A stretch of DNA of 13,009 bases, from NCBI GenBank assembly GCA_047608145.1, contig JASGDC010000029.1, forward strand, positions 1 through 13,009, in the 5' to 3' direction. Positions within the stretch are counted from its first letter, which is position 1. Every line of letters starts with the position of its first letter. Source of the DNA: JASGDC01 sp047608145 (lineage in GTDB: Bacteria; Actinomycetota; Actinomycetes; Actinomycetales; Micrococcaceae). Position numbers and translations under genes: made by a program. Below, piece by piece: positions 1 through 6,938 of the stretch. The notes beneath the pieces are model-generated. The model made no database searches and was not told the origin of the DNA. It saw nothing but the letters and a program-made list of their open reading frames with translations.

Positions 1-124
1 AACAAATAGGGCCAAAAGAAATCGACAAATCATACCAAACAATCAGATACAAAGGAGGTGCAATCTGGGCCAACACAACCGAGTAACACACTCGAACCAA
101 CAACACATTATGGCCTATAAGTCT
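1..124. repeat. Left copy of a 124-bp perfect inverted repeat, probably an IS end
   Basis: Positions 1-124 are the exact reverse complement of 12885-13008, with no mismatch; identity stops at base 125 (g here, where the partner predicts a). The repeat runs off the window, so the full repeated unit is longer. It contains the end of an open frame stopping at 84-86 and about 38 bases of non-coding sequence after it. This is what the 3' end and terminal inverted repeat of an insertion sequence would look like, with the element lying outside the window. I do not recognise the IS family. Confidence 0.85.
3..86 (+). CDS. C-terminal end of a putative transposase (partial)
   Basis: A frame open from the window edge codes 27 residues and ends in TAA at 84-86. 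The end reads KGGAIWANTTE, preceded by a charged stretch (KEIDKSYQTIRY). It uses ATC, GCC and ACC codons more than the AT-rich neighbours do. It lies wholly inside the 124-bp inverted repeat, and an identical copy is at the other end of the window, which suggests an IS transposase C-terminus. No catalytic motif is visible because only the tail is present, so the transposase call is inferred from repetition and position, not from homology. Confidence 0.35.
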   Translation, partial: QIGPKEIDKSYQTIRYKGGAIWANTTE

Positions 125-216
125 GAATTGAGGTTTTGACTATTAGTTTTAAAAGGCGTATTTTCAACAATTTCTTATGCATAATAATTAGATTTCATGA
201 TTAAAATTACAGTATA

Positions 217-251
217 AAAATAAGGGTAACCATTTTGGTTACCCTTATTTT
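217..251 (-). terminator. Rho-independent terminator for the 266-2872 minus-strand genes
   Basis: A perfect 16-bp stem (217-232 with 236-251) encloses a 3-base loop. On the minus strand the stem is followed by a T-rich tail, TTATTTTTATA. It sits 15 bases past the stop of the antitoxin gene. The stem is AT-rich at its base on both sides, so it could also stop transcription entering from the IS end. Between it and the IS repeat (125-216) I see only AT-rich sequence. Confidence 0.85.
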
Positions 252-265
252 AAAAGTTTTTGTTA

Positions 266-553
266 CTACTGCTCGTCGCGGTTATCTTCTTCAGTAGCTT
301 CTGTAGTTGCTTCTTCAGCAACATCTTCTGCGTTAGTAGATTCGTCTTTGTTACCTAGGTTCTCTACAGTTTCAGCAGCTTTTTCTTTAAATCCACTAAT
401 CTGGTCTGAGAATTTACCTTGAGTTGCTTTGTCAACTAGGTCACCTAGTTTGCCAATACCACCAGAAACGGCTTCTGAGTTATTACCAAGTAGGTCGGCA
501 GCTTTACCTTGTAGGCCAGAAGCCTGTTTTTTCAAATCATCAAGAAATGACAT
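266..553 (-). CDS. Rv0909/MT0933-family antitoxin-like protein
   Basis: A 95-residue protein starting MSFLDDLKKQASGLQGKA. It is rich in Lys, Gly, Ala and Asp/Glu, with an acidic C-terminal tail ending NRDEQ. The opening 'FLDDLKKQA..LQGKA' followed by alternating helix-forming and Gly residues is typical of the small MT0933-like antitoxin family (Rv0909 in mycobacteria), which is paired with an SRPBCC-fold toxin (Rv0910). No toxin gene lies next to it here: its neighbours are ldhA upstream and a terminator downstream, so it is an orphan or a stress protein of the same fold. An earlier in-frame ATG at 580 is possible, but the ATG at 553 has AAAGGGAT about 9 bases upstream and gives the family's usual N-terminus. 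Confidence 0.7.
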   Translation of the reverse strand: MSFLDDLKKQASGLQGKAADLLGNNSEAVSGGIGKLGDLVDKATQGKFSDQISGFKEKAAETVENLGNKDESTNAEDVAEEATTEATEEDNRDEQ

Positions 554-597
554 GTTTGATATCCCTTTCGTTTTGTACACTTATTAACAGCTTATTG

Positions 598-1596
598 TTA
601 TATAACAGCGTTTTCAACTTCTTTGCCATCAATTGCGGCTGCTAAATTTCCTAAAGTGATCTGAGATATTTGTGTTAATGCCTCTTGAGTGAAGAATGCT
701 TGATGACCGGTAATCAAGAAATTATCTAGCTTGTTTAGCTGTTCAAGTAAGTCATCACTAGTTTCTTGATCACTTAAATCTTTGAAGAATAAAGTTGCTT
801 CATTTTCATAAACATCCAGAGCCGCACCGGCGATTTCATCATTCTGTAGTGCTTTAAGTAATGCTTCAGAATCTACTAGACCACCACGAGAAGTATTGAT
901 TAGGAAAGCAGTGTCTTTCATTTTTTTAAGTACGTTTGCATTAATGATGTGATGGTTATCTGAAGTTAATGGGCAGTGCAGTGAAATTACATCTGAACGT
1001 TCAATTAATTCATCAAGTTCAACATACTTGCCGATTTCATCGAATTTATCAGTAGGGTATGGATCGTATGCGATAACTTCCATCCCAAAGCCTTTGAATA
1101 TTCGTGCTGTAGCTAAACCAATCTTTCCAGTCCCAATTACACCAGCAGTTTTTTTGTATAGATTAGAACCAAGCAGACCATCAAGTGCAAAGTTATTTTT
1201 CTGGATGCGGTTAAAAGCTCGGTTAGTGTTACGGTTCAATGTTAAAAGTAAAGCAATAGCATGTTCGGCGATTGCTTCAGGCGAATATGCAGGTACACAT
1301 GCTACCAGAATATCTAGCTTCTTAGCCGTGTCTAAATCAACTCGATCAAAACCAGCACAACGCATCAAAATAGTTTTTACACCATACTTATTTAGTGACT
1401 CTAAAATCTCACCACTTAAATCATCATTTACGAAGGCACAAACTGCACCGGCACCTTTTGCTTTTTCAACAATATCTTTTGATAACGTTTCAGATACAAA
1501 ATTTAAATCAAAGTTATAATCTTTGAAGTCGTTTTCAGCTACTTTGGTAAAGTAAGCTTCATCATAAGGTTGGGCACTAAAAAAAGTAATCTTCAA
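598..1596 (-). CDS. ldhA: Fermentative D-lactate dehydrogenase
   Basis: Reduces pyruvate to D-lactate with NADH, in the cytoplasm, to recycle NAD during fermentation. The 332-residue product aligns along its whole length with the E. coli LdhA type (329 residues): N-terminal catalytic half with FVNDD and RCAGFDRVDLD, PAYSPEAIAEHAI near residue 102, and the NAD-binding GxGxxG (GTGKIG, 155-160). The catalytic set of the D-2-hydroxyacid dehydrogenases is present: Arg237 in NTSRGGLVD, Glu264 in DVYENE and His298 in TGHQAF. I chose the TTG at 1596 because GGAG lies 8 bases upstream and the product then starts MKITFFSAQPYDEAYF as in LdhA; a longer start at 1617 adds seven unlikely residues. The gap to the antitoxin gene is 44 bases, so read-through to the terminator at 217-251 is likely. 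Confidence 0.93.
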   Translation of the reverse strand: MKITFFSAQPYDEAYFTKVAENDFKDYNFDLNFVSETLSKDIVEKAKGAGAVCAFVNDDLSGEILESLNKYGVKTILMRCAGFDRVDLDTAKKLDILVACVPAYSPEAIAEHAIALLLTLNRNTNRAFNRIQKNNFALDGLLGSNLYKKTAGVIGTGKIGLATARIFKGFGMEVIAYDPYPTDKFDEIGKYVELDELIERSDVISLHCPLTSDNHHIINANVLKKMKDTAFLINTSRGGLVDSEALLKALQNDEIAGAALDVYENEATLFFKDLSDQETSDDLLEQLNKLDNFLITGHQAFFTQEALTQISQITLGNLAAAIDGKEVENAVI

Positions 1597-1647
1597 AGTA
1601 AATGCTCCTTGTAGCACTAGTAGATATAGTTAAATTCTACTTTCATT

Positions 1648-2145
1648 CTACTTCTTATGGTTCTGGATTTCTCTCTCAAAATCAGCAATTTCCTTTTGGA
1701 ACACTTCCTTTGCCTCCAAGATACTCTCCACATTTTCGATATTATCTTGAAAGGAATTTTCCCAATATTCGTAGTCGAAACGATTTTGTAATGAAATACT
1801 TTCAATCATCAACAAAAACGACATTTTAGTAAATAAACTATGCTTAGTCATCAAATATTGTTCATCAAGAGTTAGCTCATGATCTTTTTTAAGTTTTTGG
1901 ATGGTTTTTCTAAACTTATCCAAATCTTTATGGTGTGCCAATATTTCCGGAGGAGTACTACGCAATAAGCCATGAGTTTTTCGTTTAGCATTTTCACGCT
2001 CAATATCTGCTGCTAGCGGCATTAAAGCATCTAATTCAAAATCTGGCATCTTGTTGCTGTTTTTAACAAACTCAAGTTCTTCAGTAATTTCATCTTGAAT
2101 ATCTACGATTATCTTCAAGAATTTAGTACTCAATTTAAACACCAT
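1648..2145 (-). CDS. Hypothetical helical protein
   Basis: About 165 residues; I do not recognise a family. The sequence is nearly all predicted helix: an N-terminal stretch (LSTKFLKIIVDIQDEITEEL), a middle lysine-rich helix (residues about 90-110) and a C-terminal Glu/Lys coiled-coil-like end (EVFQKEIADFEREIQNHKK). There is no signal peptide and no convincing membrane segment, although FTKMSFLLMIESISL is moderately hydrophobic. The start is uncertain: TTG at 2151, ATG at 2145 and GTG at 2142 are all in frame, and none has an ideally spaced ribosome binding site. It sits on the same strand as, and 51 bases upstream of, ldhA. Confidence 0.6.
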   Translation of the reverse strand: MVFKLSTKFLKIIVDIQDEITEELEFVKNSNKMPDFELDALMPLAADIERENAKRKTHGLLRSTPPEILAHHKDLDKFRKTIQKLKKDHELTLDEQYLMTKHSLFTKMSFLLMIESISLQNRFDYEYWENSFQDNIENVESILEAKEVFQKEIADFEREIQNHKK

Positions 2146-2218
2146 CTCCAAAACTTATTTATCTAATAAGTATAGATCCTTATAGTTTTAAAATTAATAG
2201 AATTCCGAAATTACTGTT

Positions 2219-2872
2219 TTAATAAGCTACAGTAAAACGTTCTCGATGATGAGCTGGCTTTTCAATTTCATCAACTATGGCAAGGGCAAAATCTGCACCT
2301 GATATTTCAGAGTTGCCATCTTCATCTGCAACAAGAATATCTTTACCAAGGCGGTAGTGACCAGTAGCTTTGCCAGGCACATGAGCCCCAAAAATTGCCG
2401 CTGGACTTACGAAAAACCAATCTAATTTTTCATCTTTATTTTCACGTAAATCTTCTAGTACTTTTGCCAAAATGGTAGCTTCAGGTTTAATAACGTCTGG
2501 AAATTCTGGAGTGTCCATGAGTACTGGGCCATCAGCCGAAACTTTTAATGAGCCAGCACCACCAATAACACCAAGACGAATATCACGTGTCGTTGCAAGT
2601 TTGGCAGCCTTACGAATAGTTTTAGTGAAAGTTTCCATATCATCCATAGAACCACGAGGTGATAGTGCGACTATGACTACATCTGCATTAGTAAAAGCTG
2701 CATCTAGCGCAGTATCTTCACGAACGTCACCAGTACGGTAGGTAACTTTGTTATCAGCGTCCTTTGGAGCTTTACGAGTGAAAGACACAACCTTATGACC
2801 GCGAGTTGCAGCTTCGTGAGCGATGTGACTTCCTGCAAAACCAGTGCCACCTAGGATGTGTATATGTGTCAT
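2219..2872 (-). CDS. NAD(P)-binding epimerase/flavin-reductase-like protein
   Basis: A 217-residue single-domain Rossmann protein of the atypical short-chain dehydrogenase class (NAD(P)H-binding, YwnB/NmrA-like). It starts MTHIHILGGTGFAGSHIA, giving the GGTGFxG dinucleotide-binding loop. RKAPK after the second strand would favour NADP. GDVREDTALDAAF and the ADVVIVALSPRG strand follow. Further on are GVIGGAGSL and DWFFVSPAAIFG, the places where these proteins line the active site. The length is usual for the family. The substrate cannot be read from sequence; proteins of this type are often annotated as NADH-flavin reductases or are linked to redox-responsive regulators. The ATG at 2872 is preceded by AAAGAGAAT. 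The 73-base gap downstream shows no clear terminator, only AT-rich sequence with a weak short hairpin. Confidence 0.8.
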   Translation of the reverse strand: MTHIHILGGTGFAGSHIAHEAATRGHKVVSFTRKAPKDADNKVTYRTGDVREDTALDAAFTNADVVIVALSPRGSMDDMETFTKTIRKAAKLATTRDIRLGVIGGAGSLKVSADGPVLMDTPEFPDVIKPEATILAKVLEDLRENKDEKLDWFFVSPAAIFGAHVPGKATGHYRLGKDILVADEDGNSEISGADFALAIVDEIEKPAHHRERFTVAY

Positions 2873-3038
2873 AGTAATTCTCTTTCGTTTATTGAGTGCA
2901 ATAAGTTTTAGAATCCAAAGTTTAAACTCAGTTTTTCACTATGCTTAGATTATACGACTAACGGGTAAATAGCTGTAGAGATACAGCTTAAGAATTTTTT
3001 GTATAGCTAGTTTTTGATGGCATTTATGGCAGCTAGGC

Positions 3039-3183
3039 TCATGTTGGCATGTTATAGCTTATTGTCTCTTCTAAATCGGGGAATAGTTTAATAACAAGTG
3101 AGCGAATCCGTTCGAGCTCTTCTCGGGAATTCGGGATTAACACTTTCAAGGTGATCATCAATGTTCTTTGCTTTTGCAGTCAT
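3039..3183 (-). pseudogene. Remnant of a DUF1801 (YdhG-like) gene
   Basis: From an ATG at 3183 with a good GAGGGAG six bases upstream, the frame reads MTAKAKNIDDHLESVNPEF. It then continues in another frame as EELERIRSLVIKLFPDLEE and TISYNMPT before a stop at 3039-3041. Together these match the N-terminal half of DUF1801 proteins (iron-chaperone-like fold, about 110-140 residues). The first frame alone hits a stop after 32 codons. The gene is therefore broken by a frameshift near 3128 and cut off at the conserved SYNMPT, and no continuation is visible down to 2873. The stretch 2873-3038 otherwise shows only AT-rich sequence that may hold the promoter of the reductase gene. Confidence 0.65.
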
Positions 3184-3237
3184 TGGTTTCTCCCTCTTTT
3201 GCTGTTGGGCTTTCTCTAAACCTCGTCAGCAATTTTG

Positions 3238-3311
3238 TGGGCCATACTGGACTCGAACCAGCGACCTCTCGCATGTCAAGCGAACGCGCTAACCAACTGC
3301 GCCAATGGCCC
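3238..3311 (-). tRNA. tRNA-Val (anticodon GAC)
   Basis: A complete 74-nt cloverleaf on the minus strand. The acceptor stem GGGCCAT/ATGGCCC has 7 pairs, the D stem is GCGC/GCGC, and the anticodon stem TTCGC/GCGAG encloses loop TTGACAT, placing GAC at 34-36. The T arm GCTGG-TTCGAGT-CCAGT and discriminator A complete it; CCA is not encoded. GAC reads GUC and GUU valine codons. It is the attachment gene of the integrated element: bases from 3271 upward (anticodon loop plus the whole 5' half) are also the start of the element, so the gene is a chimera of chromosomal 3' half and element-borne 5' half. Confidence 0.95.
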
Positions 3312-3445
3312 ATTTTTGCAACTTGTTTGTTGAGTTATCAACGGTCTAAGACGTTTAAACCTCTTGGATCAAAATGTTGCGTAATACTGAAATTGTAGCA
3401 GAAAGTTACAGGCGAAATGTAGTTGAGAAAACGTTGCCTTCTGGT
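3271..3445. repeat. attL-side copy of the long direct repeat
   Basis: Matches 6939-7112 at most positions. It covers the tRNA-Val 5' half, the intergenic leader and the first two dozen codons of rep. Identity is nearly complete over the leader (about 3329-3410) and falls inside rep. The first 16 bases are the likely recombination core. Two differences lie in the tRNA part and compensate each other (D stem GCGC/GCGC here, GTGC/GCAC in the right copy). Confidence 0.85.
3312..3373. promoter_or_regulatory. Divergent leader between tRNA-Val and rep
   Basis: A 62-base spacer kept almost unchanged in the two element copies (compare 6980-7040). On the minus strand TTGATC then TTAGAC, 17 bases apart, could be the tRNA promoter. 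The spacer also has the inverted repeat GTTGA-gtta-TCAAC (3329-3342) and the palindrome GTTTAAAC (3353-3360), candidate sites for a repressor or for Rep itself. Because the element brings this leader with it, it seems to supply the promoter of the rebuilt tRNA. The assignment of -35 and -10 boxes is tentative. Confidence 0.4.
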
Positions 3446-4934
3446 GGTGTTTTTAGGAGTACTCGTGGTTTTCATTCTGCGACTAGTTTGGTGGCTAGTG
3501 TTTTTGCTGGGGACATGGTTAATAATAATGGTGGGTTTATGGCTTTTTTGTCTAGTCATTTTGATAGTGGTTGCCATCATTTGCGTAAGGTTGTTAGGAA
3601 TGATGGGTGTACTGTTTGGGTTAATTGTGGGAGTAGGATTGCTAGTTTTTGTCCGTATCGTAGTAGGTTATATCAGCGTGATTGGCAGATGATTGCTTTT
3701 GATGGTTATGTTGATGTTGATGTTGTGGATTATAAGTGGTTTTGGGTGACGCTTACGCAACCTAGTTTTGGGGTTACACATTTTAATCAAAATGGGGGTA
3801 AGTGTAAGTGCGGCAGGATTCATAGTGAAAATGATCCGTATTTAAATTTGCCTATTAATCCTGCTAGGTATGATTATGATGCTCAGGTGTTTAATAATTA
3901 TTATGCTGGTGAGCTTTGGAAGCGTTATACAGGAGAAGATTAAGCGTGCTGGTGGGGTGACTTATGTTGTTCGTGAGTTGCAGAAACGTGGTGCTTTGCA
4001 TTGGCATGTGTTAGTTAGGTTTCCAGTTGATGCGGTGGTTGATGTTTCATCGTTGGAGAAGAAGGCTCGTAAATCTTATGCTCGGGTTGTGGATGCTGAT
4101 GGTGTTGTTCGTGAGTTGGTGTTTGGCCGGTCGATGAAGATTGAGCCTATTAGTACTAGTGAGGGTGCTAATGGTGTTGCTAGGTATGTGAGTAAAGCGT
4201 TGACGTATTCGCTTAAGGATATTGCTACTCGTGGTACTGGGCGTTCTGGTAGTGAGCATGTGAAACGGTTAACTCTTGCTGCTCAACGGTTTATTTGTGA
4301 GAAGTGTTCAAGTGATAAGCGGTTCGAGCCGACATTGATGTGTACTAGTTATTGTCATCGTAATTTTGGTGCTAGGAATAGTACTGCGTCTTGTTCGCGT
4401 ACGAAGAAGGATGATGTTGGTAATGTGGGGCGTTTAGGTTGGTCGTTTAAAGGATTGACTAGGGTTGGTTTGCGTGCTGAGCGTGTTTTATGGGCAGAGG
4501 AAAATTTACCAGTCTTGTCTGATGATGAGAGGCTTGGTAATCAATTGGTTAAGCGTCTTGTGACGGAGCATATGAAGAAGCCATCTAGTTTTCATGGTGA
4601 TAATATTGAGCGTCGGATAATCCTTAAACAAAATCTACGGGATATTATGCTCGAGCATTTTAATCAGTATGTTGGTACTGAGGATAGGTTTAATGCTTTG
4701 GTTGAGGTTAAAGAAAAGATTGAGCATATTCTCGATACGGGTAGTATTCATTTGAAGCAATTCGGGATGAGAGACTATCTACCCAATAGTGAAGTAATCA
4801 ACGAGTTATTATCTGAAGTTTTTATTAGTGACGATACTGGTAGTGAGATGTTTATAAACCAAACTGAAAATGAGGAGCATAGTACTTGGGGTTATACACC
4901 AGAGGATGATCCATGGCTTAATGTGTCTTTATAG
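3374..4934 (+). pseudogene. rep: RepSA-like HUH replication initiator, frameshifted
   Basis: Rolling-circle-type initiator of an actinomycete integrative plasmid. The first frame (3374-3943) carries CGSR....FCPYRSRLY, the strand motif FWVTLTQPSFG (residues 123-133), the cysteine/histidine cluster CKCGRIH and the RYDY...LWKRYT segment. It stops at 3941-3943. The second frame continues directly from about 3933 with EKIKRAGGVTYVVRELQKRG, the HUH metal motif LHWHV (His209 and His211 in the joined product) and YVSKALTYSLKD, the likely catalytic-tyrosine region. Skipping one g at 3932/3933 joins them into about 519 residues, usual for the family. The plus strand is strikingly T+G-rich (GTT, GGT, AGT, TTG codons). 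The break could be a real mutation, an assembly error or, less likely, recoding. The start shares its sequence with the remnant at 7041. Confidence 0.82.
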
Positions 4935-4951
4935 TGGTTTTAGCTACATGA

Positions 4952-4976
4952 TATACTTGTAAGGACAAGTAAGGAG
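4952..4976 (+). promoter_or_regulatory. Promoter/operator and RBS of mazEF
   Basis: TATACT (4952-4957) is a good -10 box; no strong -35 is seen. Overlapping it is the perfect inverted repeat ACTTGT-aagg-ACAAGT (4955-4970), placed where an AbrB-fold antitoxin would bind to repress its own operon. AAGGAG at 4971-4976 is a strong ribosome binding site 7 bases before the mazE ATG. Confidence 0.6.
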
Positions 4977-4983
4977 AATTGTT

Positions 4984-5247
4984 ATGACGCGTGTTGTTGA
5001 AAGTAAGATAACGTCTAAAAATCAGATTACAGTGCCTAAACCTATCAGGACTGCACTTAATGTTAAAGAGCATGATTTTATTGAGTTTGTACTGAACGAT
5101 GATGATCAGGTTATTGTGAAGCGTAAAGATGCTGATGATTTTAATTCTTTCTGGGATAAAGTATTTGATCAAGAAAAAAAGTATGGCAATCCGTCAACTG
5201 ATGAACTTGATTGGGGTGCTGATGTTGGTGCTGAGGTAATTGATTAA
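4984..5247 (+). CDS. mazE: MazE/PrlF-type AbrB-fold antitoxin
   Basis: An 87-residue protein with an N-terminal SpoVT/AbrB DNA-binding domain (residues about 4-48): SKITSKNQITVPKPIRTALN, then FIEFVLNDDDQVIVKRK. The second half is acidic (WDKVFDQEKKYG, TDELDWGADVGAEVID), as expected for the intrinsically flexible tail that covers the MazF toxin. It should neutralise the product of the next gene and, with it, repress the operon through the inverted repeat at 4955-4970. Its stop overlaps the mazF start by one base (TAATG), so the two are translationally coupled. It lies 49 bases after rep, inside the tRNA-Val element, where it would act to keep the element in the cell. Confidence 0.87.
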   Translation: MTRVVESKITSKNQITVPKPIRTALNVKEHDFIEFVLNDDDQVIVKRKDADDFNSFWDKVFDQEKKYGNPSTDELDWGADVGAEVID

Positions 5248-5585
5248 TGAAGCAAGGCGATATTTTTTATTTCAATTTGGACCCTACTAAGGGTGTTGAA
5301 ACTCAAAAGACTAGACCTTGTATAGTCGTAAGTAATGCTCAGTATAATAAGCTTTTTAATACTGTGATTATTGTTCCGATTAGTTCTTCACCGAAATATG
5401 TTAAGTCTTTGGTGAATGTTAAAATTAATTGCGATGGCATCCAAGGGACTGCTCTATTGCAACATATTAAAGCCATAGACCCTAAGCGACGTGTTAGTGG
5501 TAAACTGCAAACTACATTACCGTTGGATAAAGTTAATGAGATTGCTAAAAATATTCAGATGTTCTTCCCTACCAATACTTTTTAA
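5247..5585 (+). CDS. mazF: MazF/PemK-type mRNA endoribonuclease toxin
   Basis: A 112-residue toxin of the MazF/PemK/Kid family, which cuts single-stranded mRNA at short sequences and stops growth when the antitoxin is lost. It opens MKQGDIFYFNLDPTKGVETQ, with the family's G-[DE]-[IV]-[WYF] start, followed by the conserved K-TRPCIVVSN strand where the catalytic arginine lies. Then come VIIVPISSSP and ALLQHIKAIDPKRR, the second conserved block with the usual Q-[IV/H]-[RK]-[AT]-[IV]-D pattern. The length is standard and the frame is intact. It is coupled to mazE and directly abuts the excisionase remnant, which begins 5 bases after its stop. Confidence 0.92.
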   Translation: MKQGDIFYFNLDPTKGVETQKTRPCIVVSNAQYNKLFNTVIIVPISSSPKYVKSLVNVKINCDGIQGTALLQHIKAIDPKRRVSGKLQTTLPLDKVNEIAKNIQMFFPTNTF

Positions 5586-5590
5586 TCTAA

Positions 5591-5779
5591 ACTGCGCAAC
5601 TATTAGGTATCCATTACAATACGCTAAATAGGTGGGCTTTACAGGGTAATTCCCCAATTCCAGCGGTAACTTTCACTACTGGTAGTCGTAGATATTTCAG
5701 GTTTAAAGATGTAGAAAACTATCTTAAAAAACTTTCAGCAGAAGTAGATACAACTAAAGGCGGTGGTGAAATTGGCTAG
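5591..5779 (+). pseudogene. xis: Excisionase (Xis) lacking its N-terminus
   Basis: An open frame of 62 residues after a TAA at 5588-5590. It reads AQLLGIHYNTLNRWALQG, then RRYFRFKDVENYLKKL: the helix-turn-helix and wing of a MerR/Xis-type DNA-binding protein that directs excision and is normally read from just upstream of int. No ATG, GTG or TTG occurs in frame after the stop, and the first 8-12 residues of the usual helix are missing. The break lies where mazF ends, so the toxin-antitoxin cassette probably entered here and removed the start. The 3' end overlaps the int start by 17 bases, the usual coupled arrangement. Confidence 0.72.
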
Positions 5780-6768
5780 AGCATTTAGTAATGCACTTGA
5801 GTTACATATGGCAGAGAAAGCAACTAAGTCTCTTAGGGTATCAAGTCGACAGATTGGTAGTTTTGTGCCTGATTTCTTAGTTTTCGCTGAGAGCTATTAT
5901 TCCAGTTCATTTTTTCCAGCTTGTGAATCATTCTTTCGCCAGTTCATGGCTCATTCAATAAGTAAAAAACGTTTAGATAGGGTGAATGTGAAAGCTATTA
6001 GTGCTCTATATAATGATTTATTTAAAGGTAAAAATCGAGCATTATCAACTATGGAAAAAGCTCGGACATTCCTTGTGAAATTCTATGATTATCTAATGGC
6101 TCAGCAATACTGCTATATCAATTATCCAACTTTAGTTGATTTGCCAGCACAATATGCAAACGATCCAATTGATATCGTACCTTTCAGTCCCGATGAGATG
6201 AAAAGTTTTCTAGCAAGAGTTAAACAAGTAAATCCTTATGTTGCTGCTATTTGTGAATTTTTAACATTAACTGGGTTGCGTATCGGTGAACTACAAGCAT
6301 TGACTGTAACTGACGTTAAGTATGCTAATGGATTCTACTATCTAGATATTACTAAAGGTTTAGTTAACGATAACAATAAGAATATGCATGTTAAAAAGTA
6401 CACAAAAAATGGTACTACTAGACAAGTTCCACTGTGTGAGCGTGCTGTAGAGCTTTTAAAGACTTATGCTAGAGTTGACTTCAAAGCATCAAAAAATATT
6501 TTGTGGGCATCTCCCCAAGGAGTGTACTTCAGGAGAACTAATATCACGCGAAGCGGACAACTTAGAAAACTCTCAGGAGCACACCCGCACCTATTCCATA
6601 GTTTCAGGCACTACTACATTTCAAATCTCACAAATGCTGGAGTACCTGAACCTCAAATTTGTCTTCTGACAGGACATAAGACGCTTAGTGTCATGGAAAC
6701 ATTATGGTAGGCACGCTCAGTTCGTTACAGCGGCTACCAACGTCTTAGATATTTTAGAAGGTAAATAA
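5763..6768 (+). pseudogene. int: Tyrosine site-specific integrase, frameshifted before the catalytic Tyr
   Basis: Phage-type integrase that would join the element to tRNA-Val. Residues about 20-120 form the SAM-like core-binding domain. The catalytic domain has Arg173 in LTGLRIGEL, a candidate Lys215, His279-x-x-Arg282 in LFHSFRH and His305 in LLTGHKTLSVME. The frame then stops at 6708-6710. Dropping one t at 6702/6703 restores YGRHAQFVTAATNVLDILEG to a stop at 6766-6768, giving 334 residues with the nucleophile Tyr314 in METYG. As written, the protein lacks the nucleophile and should be dead. The start may be GTG 5763, GTG 5766 or TTG 5772; all overlap the end of xis. Confidence 0.88.
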
Positions 6769-6938
6769 ACCAAGTGACGAGTGTTAGTTATAAGTGCTCA
6801 ACTAGCACTAGTTTTAATGAAAAACGTGAGCACAGTTTTAGACCTTAGTGATAACTAAAATGGGTTTCTACAATGATTGAAAAAATTGTTAGAAAAAATT
6901 GCAAAACTATTATTAATGAACATAGATTTGAGTAGATT
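6769..6938. other. Non-coding att-flanking arm region
   Basis: The 170 bases between the integrase stop and the attachment core. They contain a tandem motif, gaaaaaattg, at 6879-6888 and 6892-6901, which could be arm-type integrase binding sites. A 15-base stretch, gttagttataagtgc (6783-6797), recurs with one mismatch at 7243-7257. No gene is seen. Confidence 0.4.

Larger units (their letters stand above)
3271..6938. mobile_element. Integrated rep-mazEF-xis-int element in tRNA-Val
   Basis: A 3668-bp segment bounded by direct repeats that begin with the same 16 bases, gcatgtcaagcgaacg (3271-3286 and 6939-6954), in the anticodon stem-loop of tRNA-Val. Gene order is rep, mazE, mazF, xis, int, then att, all on the plus strand. 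This order (rep, xis, int, att) is that of small actinomycete integrative plasmids of the pSAM2 group, but there are no transfer genes, so it would be mobilised passively or be a degraded relic. rep and int each carry a one-base insertion and xis has no start codon; mazEF is intact. The right boundary runs into the remnant of a second, diverged element. Confidence 0.85.

Noticed and set aside
1028..1519. 163-residue plus-strand frame opposite ldhA
   Set aside because: Antisense to a full-length, well conserved dehydrogenase; no family features of its own.
2160..2218. Terminator between the reductase gene and the hypothetical gene
   Set aside because: The best hairpin (ataag-cttat) has only 5 AT-rich pairs and no T run.
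3168..3398. Plus-strand frame over the tRNA region
   Set aside because: It reads through the antisense of tRNA-Val (the 'GHTGLEPATSR'-like string is the usual false translation of a tRNA).
3423..3692. 89-residue strongly hydrophobic open frame inside rep
   Set aside because: It is the shadow of T+G-rich rep codons in another frame; the rep frame carries the conserved motifs and this one has no ribosome binding site.
6879..6902. Possible CRISPR-like or iteron array
   Set aside because: Only two short AT-rich units; too few for an array. Kept as possible integrase arm sites.
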